Of a stretch of 64,000 nt of DNA, positions 61,245-64,000 are shown one piece after another. Below the pieces are notes generated by a model. That model searched no databases and had not been told where the DNA came from. It worked only from the letters and a program-made list of their open reading frames with translations. The stretch is from Panulirus ornatus (lineage: Eukaryota > Arthropoda > Malacostraca > Decapoda > Palinuridae). How positions within the stretch are numbered: the stretch's first letter is position 1; every line of letters begins with the position of its first letter. The stretch lies in NCBI RefSeq assembly GCF_036320965.1, contig NC_092248.1, positions 25,198,002-25,262,001 on the forward strand, read 5' to 3'. The position numbers and the translations under genes are program-made.

Positions 61245-62946
61245 TTTTATACTTTGTCGCTGTCTCCCGCGTTTGCGAGGTAGCGCAAGGAAACAGACGA
61301 AAGAAATGGCCCAACCCCCCCCCCATACACATGTATATACATACATCCACACACGCAAATATACATACCTACACAGCTTTCCATGGTTTACCCCAGACGC
61401 TTCACATGCCTTGATTCAATCCACTGACAGCACGTCAACCCCGGTATACCACATCGCTCCAATTCACTCTATTCCTTGCCCTCCTTTCACCCTCCTGCAT
61501 GTTCAGGCCCCGATCACACAAAATCTTTTTCACTCCATCTTTCCACCTCCAATTTGGTCTCCCTCTTCTCCTCGTTCCCTCCACCTCCGACACATATATC
61601 CTCTTGGTCAATCTTTCCTCACTCATTCTCTCCATGTGCCCAAACCACTTCAAAACACCCTCTTCTGCTCTCTCAACCACGCTCTTTTTATTTCCACACA
61701 TCTCTCTTACCCTTACGTTACTCACTCGATCAAACCACCTCACACCACACATTGTCCTCAAACATCTCATTTCCAGCACATCCATCCTCCTGCGCACAAC
61801 TCTATCCATAGCCCACGCCTCGCAACCATACAACATTGTTGGAACCACTATTCCTTCAAACATACCCATTTTTGCTTTCCGAGATAATGTTCTCGACTTC
61901 CACACATTCTTCAAGGCCCCCAGAATTTTCGCCCCCTCCCCCACCCTATGATCCACTTCCGCTTCCATGGTTCCATCCGCTGCCAGATCCACTCCCAGAT
62001 ATCTAAAACACTTCACTTCCTCCAGTTTTTCTCCATTCAAACTCACCTCCCAATTGACTTGACCCTCAACCCTACTGTACCTAATAACCTTGCTCTTATT
62101 CACATTTACTCTTAACTTTCTTCTTCCACACACTTTACCAAATTCAGTTACCAGCTTCTGCAGTTTCTCACATGAATCAGCCACCAGCGCTGTATCATCA
62201 GCGAACAACAACTGACTCACTTCCCAAGCTCTCTCATCCCCAACAGACTTCATACTTGCCCCTCTTTCCAAAACTCTTGCATTTACCTCCCTAACAACCC
62301 CATCCATAAACAAATTAAACAACCATGGAGACATCACACACCCCTTCCGCAAACCTACATTCACTGAGAACCAATCACTTTTCTCTCTTCCTACACGTAC
62401 ACATGCCTTACATCCTAGATAAAAACTTTTCACTGCTTCTAACAACTTTCCTCCCACACCATATATTCTTAATACCTTCCATAGAGCATCTCTATCAACT
62501 CTATCATATGCCTTCTCCAGATCCATAAATGCTACATACAAATCCATTTGCTTTTCTAAGTATTTCTCACATACATTCTTCAAAGCAAACACCTGATCCA
62601 CACATCCTCTACCACTTCTGAAACCACACTGCTCTTCCCCAATCTGATGCTCTGTACATGCCTTCACCCTCTCAATCAATACCCTCCCATATAATTTACC
62701 AGGAATACTCAACAATCTTATACCTCTGTAATTTGAGCACTCACTCTTATCCCCTTTGCCTTTGTACAATGGACTATGCACGCATTCCGCCAATCCTCAG
62801 GCACCTCACCATGAGTCACACATACATTAAATAACCTTACCAACCAGTCGACAATACAGTCACCCCCTTTTTTAATAAATTCCACTGCAATACCATCCAA
62901 ACCTGCTGCCTTGTCGGCTTTCATCTTCCGCAAAGCTTTCACTACC
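61237..62946 (-). mobile_element. RTE-like LINE copy L19, RT and C-terminal domain nearly intact
   Basis: Short-form 3' UTR, then an open frame 61,435-62,793 with [61 protein letters not shown] (Gln to Lys) and [10 protein letters not shown], followed by the complete C-terminal domain. A missing C near 62,772 shifts the frame, after which the RT start ([12 protein letters not shown]) remains open to 62,940. It is 5'-truncated where L20 begins. Confidence 0.92.
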
Positions 62947-64000
62947 TTATCATTATTATTATCATTTTGCTTTTTCGCTGTTTCCCGCGTTTGCGAGGTA
63001 GCGCAAGGAAACAGACGAAAGAAATGGCCCAACCCACCCCCATACACATCTATATACATACACGTCCACACACGCAAATATACATACCTATACATTTCAT
63101 TGTACATATATATATACACACACAGACATATACATATAGCTTCACATGCCCTTGTTTAATCCATTGGCAGCACGTCCACCCTGGTATACCAAATCGTTCC
63201 AAATCACTCTATTCCTTGCACGCCTTTCACCCTCTTACATGCTCAGGCGTCCATCACTCAAAATCTTTTTCACTCCATCTTTCCACCTCCAATTTGGCCT
63301 CCCACTTTTCGTTCCCTACACTTTTGATATATATATATCCCCTTTGTCAATCTTTCCTCACTCATTCTCTCCTTGTGACCAAACCATTTCAAACACCCTC
63401 TTCTGCTCTCTCATCCACACACTTTTTATTATCACACATTTCTCTTACTTTTTCATTACTTACTCGAACAAACCACCTCACACCACATATTGTCCTCAAA
63501 CATATCATTTCTAAAACATCCACCCTCCTCCACACAACTCTATCTATAGCCCACGCCTCGCAACCATATGACATTGTTGGAACCACTATTCTTTCAAACA
63601 TACCAATTTTTGCTCTCCAAGATAACGTTCTCGACTTCCACACATTTTTCAACGCTCCCAGAACTTTCGCCCCCTCCCCCATCGTATGATTTTCTTCCAT
63701 TTCCACGGTTCCATCAGATGCCAAATCCACTCCCAGATATGTAAAACACTTCACTTCCTCCAGTACATACATAACCCTACTGTACCAAATAACCTCGCTC
63801 TTATTCACATTTGCCCTCAGCATTATTCTTTCACACGCTTTACCAAACTAAGTAAACAGCTTCTGTAGTTTCTCACCAGAATCAGCCACCAGCGCTGTAT
63901 CATCAGCGAACAACAAATGACTCACTTCCCAAGCCCTCTCATCCACAATAGACTACATACTTGCCCCTCTCACCAAAACCCTTGCAGTCACCTCCCTAAC
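62947..64000 (-). mobile_element. RTE-like LINE copy L20, older, runs off the right edge
   Basis: 3' UTR related to the long form but with an internal deletion (62,960-63,140), then a diverged C-terminal domain (63,389-63,823 encodes VKCFTYLGVDLASDGTVEME and MSYGCEAWAID) and the RT end with [10 protein letters not shown] at about 63,905. Continues beyond 64,000. Confidence 0.87.

Overview
The window is eukaryotic nuclear DNA, most probably from a decapod crustacean. The evidence is a multi-exon variant ionotropic receptor (IR) gene of the arthropod type with introns of several to more than ten kb, very long (TA)n microsatellites, an RTE-like LINE family in about twenty copies, Penelope-like elements and a CR1/Jockey-type LINE. 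Nothing prokaryotic is present. The species is not identifiable from the sequence alone.

The only host gene I can support is one IR gene on the minus strand, read from about 60.25 kb down to 7.9 kb. Its exons are E1 (60,064-60,250, amino-terminal domain), E2 (two identical copies, 56,795-56,900 and 44,350-44,455), E3 (37,622-37,787, start of ligand-binding lobe S1), E4 (33,058-33,299, rest of S1), E5 (22,385-22,569, M1 and pore loop), E6 (8,314-8,550, M3 and start of S2) and E7 (7,945-8,123, S2). Reading phase is compatible at every proposed junction. The last exon, with M4 and the C-terminus, is not seen and would lie beyond position 1. The gene start is also uncertain.

Almost everything else is transposon or simple repeat. 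The main family is an APE-endonuclease/reverse-transcriptase LINE (RTE-like) on both strands. Its best copy, 50,037-53,360 (minus), appears full length and its single reading frame is broken by one missing T. A second full-length but more decayed copy is at 26,508-30,087 (minus). Many copies are truncated, joined head-to-head or tail-to-tail, or interrupted by (TA)n. A short non-autonomous element appears to join the LINE 5' end to its 3' terminal motif (16,186-16,428; 17,858-18,096; 30,088-30,307; a divergent one at 30,736-30,885). A Penelope-like element at 23,126-26,338 has the partial-tandem structure typical of that group. A CR1/Jockey-like LINE fills 18.5-21.6 kb.

Two large structures stand out. 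A segment of about 6 kb occurs twice in direct orientation (about 41.7-48.15 kb and 53.92-59.98 kb). It carries IR exon E2, a 45-bp minisatellite and flanking LINE pieces. A 20-bp minisatellite about 3 kb long (34,475-37,424) ends just 200 bp from exon E3. A ubiquitin-derived fragment fused to a LINE 5' end lies at 53.6-53.78 kb.
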